Shown here piece by piece: positions 59,321-64,000 of a stretch of 64,000 nucleotides of DNA. Made by a program: the position numbers and the translations under genes. The notes beneath the pieces were generated by a model, which saw only the letters and a list, made by a program, of their open reading frames with translations, was not told where the DNA came from and did not search any database. Positions within the stretch are counted from its first letter, which is position 1, and each line of letters begins with the position of its first letter. This stretch comes from Hevea brasiliensis. Taxonomy: Eukaryota; Streptophyta; Magnoliopsida; Malpighiales; Euphorbiaceae. The stretch covers positions 76,461,760 to 76,525,759 of the forward strand of contig NC_079499.1 of NCBI RefSeq assembly GCF_030052815.1. Reading direction: 5' to 3'.

Positions 59321-61429
59321 TGAAGGAACAGAAGCGTGAAAAATAGAAGTTTATACCATTGAATTCAAAAATTTTCACCTAGGGTCACATGCATCATACA
59401 AGATTTACTTTTATCTATTTGATTTCAATAATAAACAACATATTAAAACTCTTTTAAAATGTTTTTGGATCTGTATTTGCCATTTAAGATTTTAAAATTA
59501 ATCAGATTAATTTTAAAACCCTATATTAAATCAAGAACAAACACACTAACCTCTTAATGCACTGCAGTGTATTTGAGCCTTTGAGATTCATTTTTAGGAC
59601 ATCTAATGTTGTCCCTCTAGTTTGTGCACACCAAGAACACCTATGGCAGCCCTTGAATAGCTTCTAAAGCTTTTTCTATTAATTAGAAAATAAAGTTCTG
59701 ACTTTTAAAAGATTAGAGATGTAAACAGGACACTATAAATAATTTTTGGTGTTCTTAATTCAAGAGATTGTTTTTCTAACCTCTTGGATTGATGAGAGAA
59801 GAAGATGAAGAGAGAATGGGAGGCTTCAATGTGGCAGCACAAAGAGAGAGGCTGTTGCTAGTGTTTTATTTTTTCTCATAACAACACTTATATAGCTAGG
59901 TTAACACATTAAACCCTTACCACATGTCACCCTTTGATCAGCTCTAGGTTTAAGTAACCCAATCACATTGTGCCAAGTGTCAAACCTATATTTAATCTTA
60001 ATTTTAATCATCTTACATGATAAAAGACATTTGGCAAACTTATGTATAATGCCATGTGTCACCATCTCATGGTGCTACGTGTCACACTGTGAAATGACCA
60101 AAATGCCCCTGTGACTTAATTTTGAGTTCTTAATCCAAAATAATTATTTTTCTTCTTCTAATTAATTTATATCAAATATAAATTAATTAATTAATCTCTA
60201 TTAATTGATTTCTCATTAATTAAATTCATATTTAAACACTTTAAATATAAATTTATCTTATACTATACATCTAATAATCTAGATTTGGTATCAAGTCATG
60301 TTAGGGACTTTGCAATCTAATTGCAAACCAAAGCTATTTAATTAATCAATTAAACTCTTTAATTAATTAATTAAATCACATTTAATTAGGTGATAACTTA
60401 TGTATGTGTGTGACTTACTAGGCTCATCACTAATTGGCAACGAGATATGATATCAATTCTTAATATCATCAGAACTCTTTCTTACCATAATGATTTCTCT
60501 AAATCATTTTATGCACCTCATAGACCATGGTTAACACCTAGCATAGCATGCCATGGTCACCCAATTAGTAATAAGGTTTACCTTAAATGAACCTATAATC
60601 ATATGTTACCATGCACTGGAATCTCTCTGTTACAAAATCCCAAGTCAAGCTGGAGTCATGGTTTATGTCAAACTCCATTTGCTATGAATATTATGTTCTC
60701 TTTTAATTCCAGTTCTTGATTAAAAAGATTTTCTCATCAGAAATTCTTTTCTAAATAAATCTATCTGTCCTGGCCAGGAACTTGAAATATCAAGAACAAT
60801 TAAATGAACATAGGATTTTATCTCTATTTACTTAGAGGAACAGATTCCATCTTGATCAACACCTACCTCCATATATAACTAGCAGAAGCCAACACATGCC
60901 CATATACCCATACATAGTACAAGTATGAAAGTTGTATCAAACTCAAACTACCTATATACAAGATAACTGTGCTATCTCTGGTCTAAAGATTATATGCACT
61001 GATATGATTTATGACAAAACATTGACTAGAGTAAACTCCATGTGTTTGTCATAAGTGTCACTGGTTCAGCCTACTTATCATGTATAAGTGCCTATCATGT
61101 TTGTCATATGACATAAGACTCACCATTCCATCTTATTAATTTCTCATATAAATAACTTGAGAACAAACATGAATATAATCTTTATGGATAAGTCATGTCC
61201 TTATTATGAAGTATCCTCGATTGTGAACCTATTTATAATACTTTGTACTATAAATACTATCACTCATATTCTTAACGACTTAATAATAGAATTTCTAACA
61301 AAATATGAATAGACCTTTTCCATTACACATAAATATCTTATGTAAATGGAAAAGTGGAAATGCCTTTTATTAATAAAAATATGTACAAGATACATACTAA
61401 ATGATATGCTCTAGAGCATACTACTAATA
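59321..61429 (-). repeat. C4 3' LTR
   Basis: 2109 bp. TATA box CTATATAAG on the minus strand at 59887-59895. U3 motifs as in C3 with substitutions (the ACACGTGGC site reads ACACGTAGC). Confidence 0.92.
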
Positions 61430-61443
61430 ATCTCCCACTAGCA

Positions 61444-64000
61444 CTAGAGCCCTTCATTACAATATCTTAGACCCATTTTCTCAAGATGTCGGTCTAGTTG
61501 AGTTTATGACATAGGCTTAGTGAATGGATTAGCTGGATTATCAGCTGATGCTATTTTCTGCATGGCTACATCGCCTCGCCCAACTATTTCTCTGATAATG
61601 CAGTAGCGCCTTTCTATGTGTTTGGATTTTTGGTGACACCTTGGTTCCTTAGCCTGTATGACTGCTCCATTGTTGTCACAGTGTAGTGGAACTACTAACT
61701 CAATGGAAGGAACTATTGCAAGTTCTGCCATTAACTTCTTTATCCAAACAGCTTCCTTTGTAGCATCTGATGCAGCAATATACTCAGCCTCTGTAGTGGA
61801 ATCTGCAGTCGTGCTCTGTTTGGAACTCTTCCAACTGACTGCACCTCCTTTGCAAATGAATACATATCCAAAGGTAGACTTTCTATCATCGATATCTAAT
61901 TAGAAATCAGAATCAGTATAACCATCCAATTGCAAGTCTCCACCTCCATAAATCAAGAATAAATCCTTAGTTCTTCTCAAGTACTTAAGGATATTCTTGA
62001 CAGTTATCCAGTGTTCCAAACCTGGATTAGATTGAAACCTGCTAGTCAAACTAACAGCATATGCGATATCCGGCCTAGTACACAACATTGCATACATTAA
62101 ACTTCCAATAACCGAAGCATATGGAATCCTAGCCATCTTATCTCTTTCTTCAGGTGTCTTTGGAGACATCTCTTTAGAATGATGGATACCATGTCTCACT
62201 GGTAACAATCCTCTCTTGGAATCAAGCATGTTGAACCTCTTTAACACCTTTTCCAAGTATAGACTTTGGGATAAACCAATTATTCTTTTCGCTCTATCTC
62301 TATAGATGCGAATCCCAAGAATATAGGTTGCCTCCCCTAAGTCTTTCATGGAGAATGTATTTGACAAACATACCTTTACAGTTGTCAACATACCTGTGTC
62401 ATTACCCATCAACAGTATGTTGTCCACATATAAGACAAGGAAAGTGATAGCACTGTCACTAACCTTCTTATATACACATGGCTCATCCTCATTTTTGATA
62501 AAACCAAAGGATTTAATGGCTTTATTAAAACGGATGTTCCAACTCCTCGAAGCTTATTTCAACCCATAAATGGATCGCTTTAGCTTGCATACCTTGGAAC
62601 CATCTTGGGATTCAAAACCCCTAGGTTGTTCCATGAAAATGTTTTCTTCAATGTATCCATTGAGAAAAACTGTTTTGACATCTATTTGCCTATTCTCATA
62701 ATCATAGTATGCAGCTATTGCTAATAGAATCCTAATTGATTTAAGCATGGCAACAGGCGAGAAAGTCTCCTCATAGTCGATTCCTTGCCTTTGGCAAAAC
62801 CCTTTCGCTACTAGCCTTGCTTTATAGGTCTCTACCTTTCCATCAGTACCAATTTTCTTCTTGAAAACCCATTTGTTCCCTATAGGTACAATACGTTCAA
62901 GTGGGTCAACAAGATCCCGAACTTGATTCTTATACATAGAATCAATTTCATATTTCATAGCATCAATCCATTTTGAAGAGTCTATATCTGATATAGCTTC
63001 TTTATAGGTAATTGGATCATCTCCATGATCTAATTCTTCATGAGTAGACAACTCTAGTTCTTCTTCATGAAGAAAACCATATCTCACTGTTGGGTGAGAT
63101 ACCCTGGTTGTTCTACGAGGAACAGCTGTAGATGTTTCATCAACGGGTGTAGGTTGACTAGATGGATCTATATCCATCTCATCTGTTCGTTGGTCAGAAT
63201 TCTCCAATTCTAACTCTATCTGCCTTCCTTTGCCTCCTTCTTGAACAAACTGTTGATCAAGAAATGTGGCATCTCTACTTATCACAACCTTTTGTGAAGT
63301 AGGCAAATAAAAATAATATCCAAAACTATCTTTTGGATATCCAACAAATCGACCCTTTTCTGATATGGTCTCCAATTTATCAGTGTTCAGCTTTTTGACA
63401 TAAGCTGGATAACCCCAAATCTTAACATGCTTAAGACTTGGTTTTCTTCCATGCCATATCTCATAAGGTGTGGAAGAAACTGATTTTGATGGAATCCTAT
63501 TCAAAATATACAAAGTTGATTCTAATGCAAATCTCCAAAAGCAGATTGGCATATCAGTATAGCTCATCATACTACGTACCACATCCAATAAGGTATGATT
63601 TCTCCTTTCTGATATACCATTCAGCTGTGGCGTTTCTGGGGGAGTCAGCTGGGAAATAATACCGTTCTCTCTCAAGTATTCATCAAATTCTGTACTTAAA
63701 TATTCACCTCCATGATTTGATCGAAGAGCTTTAATACTCTTTCCTGTTTGATTTTATACTTCAGATTTAAATTCTTTGAACTTTTCAAAGGATTCATGTT
63801 TGTATTTCATCGAATACAAATACTCAAACCTTGATTTATCATCAGTAAAGGTAATAAAATAATGAAAGCCCCCTCTAGCCATTTTTTTAAATGGACCACA
63901 TACGTCACTATGTATTTGGTCTAAAATATTTTTAGCTCTTAGCCCTTGTCCAACAAAGGGTGATCTAGTCATTTTGCCCTGAAGGCAAGATTCACAAGTT
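61444..64000 (-). pseudogene. C4 pol: integrase (partial), RT, RNase H
   Basis: Minus strand from the window end: CESCL-type zinc part cut by the border, HSDVCGPF core, a stop at 63754 (GAA to TAA), then 63675-62554 open for 373 codons. This covers the integrase end (NGISERRNHTLL), KGRFVGYPKDS, a linker with acidic residues, and RT (KARLVAKGF, DVKTVFLNG) to a TAA after YGLK at 62554, the same stop as C1. RT continues with VDNILLMGND, so the YVDD box reads YVDN, a second catalytic lesion. Then KDLGEATYILGIRIY to TAA 61900 and RNase H ([26 protein letters not shown]), ending 61444. At CAG/CTG sites this copy keeps the expected bases. Confidence 0.9.

Larger units (their letters stand above)
59321..64000 (-). 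mobile_element. C4: Ty1/copia element, 3' half (continues beyond the window)
   Basis: 3' LTR 59321-61429, purine tract (reverse of ATCTCCCACTAGCAC) at 61430, then RNase H, RT and integrase on the minus strand up to the window end. Same family as C1-C3. CCTTG at 59316-59320 is the likely left target copy; the right one is outside. The LTR start has decayed from TG to TA. Confidence 0.93.

Overview
The window is nuclear DNA from a flowering plant. It is AT-rich and made almost entirely of LTR retrotransposons, many inserted into one another, as in pericentromeric or other heterochromatin. I see no host gene, tRNA/rRNA gene, CRISPR array or bacterial feature. Every protein signature I recognise belongs to Ty1/copia or Ty3/gypsy gag, protease, integrase, RT or RNase H. 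The species cannot be told from the sequence; the element types fit a eudicot.

Layout, left to right. 1-10658: a gypsy-type LTR (Y1, + strand) split by a complete copia element C1 (566-10134, minus, TSD CTTAA). 10659-13636: a decayed Sirevirus-like copia (minus). 13637-14955: two diverged copia LTR pieces (f1, f2), the second inserted into the first. 14956-20285: C2, a + strand copy of the same copia family as C1, inserted into f2 and truncated in integrase. 20286-20850: the 3' part of a second Y-type LTR (Y2, minus). 20851-57081: a minus-strand Tekay/Del-like gypsy element, G1, cut off inside RT at its left end. G1 is split by copia C3 (22946-32871, +, TSD AAACA) in its leader. Its 5' LTR is split by gypsy G2 (36387-56839, +, TSD TCAAC), whose 3' LTR is in turn split by gypsy G3 (43202-53369, +, TSD ATTAT). 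57082-59320: an Athila-type gag-protease remnant (minus). 59321-64000: copia C4 (minus), running off the window.

C1, C2, C3 and C4 are one copia family: LTRs of about 2.1 kb, a long leader with hairpin-forming 35-bp repeats and a thrice-repeated GGATGTACCTGAG motif, then gag, PR, IN, RT and RH. G2 and G3 are two copies of a gag-only non-autonomous gypsy family: LTRs of about 3.9 kb, an interior of about 2.5 kb, and no RT, RH or integrase. G1 is a relative that keeps protease and the start of RT.

Two points bear on the whole annotation. First, many differences between copies replace CAG or CTG by CG-containing strings, often with a base lost. This looks like a systematic sequencing or polishing error at CHG-methylated sites, so several frameshifts in C3 and G3 may not be real. 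Second, all elements left of position 20850 lack right ends and G1 and Athila lack left ends, so one deletion (or a misassembly) at about 20850 is likely. I found no convincing novel gene system; the nearest candidate is the gag-only gypsy family with its conserved 0.85-kb non-coding tail.
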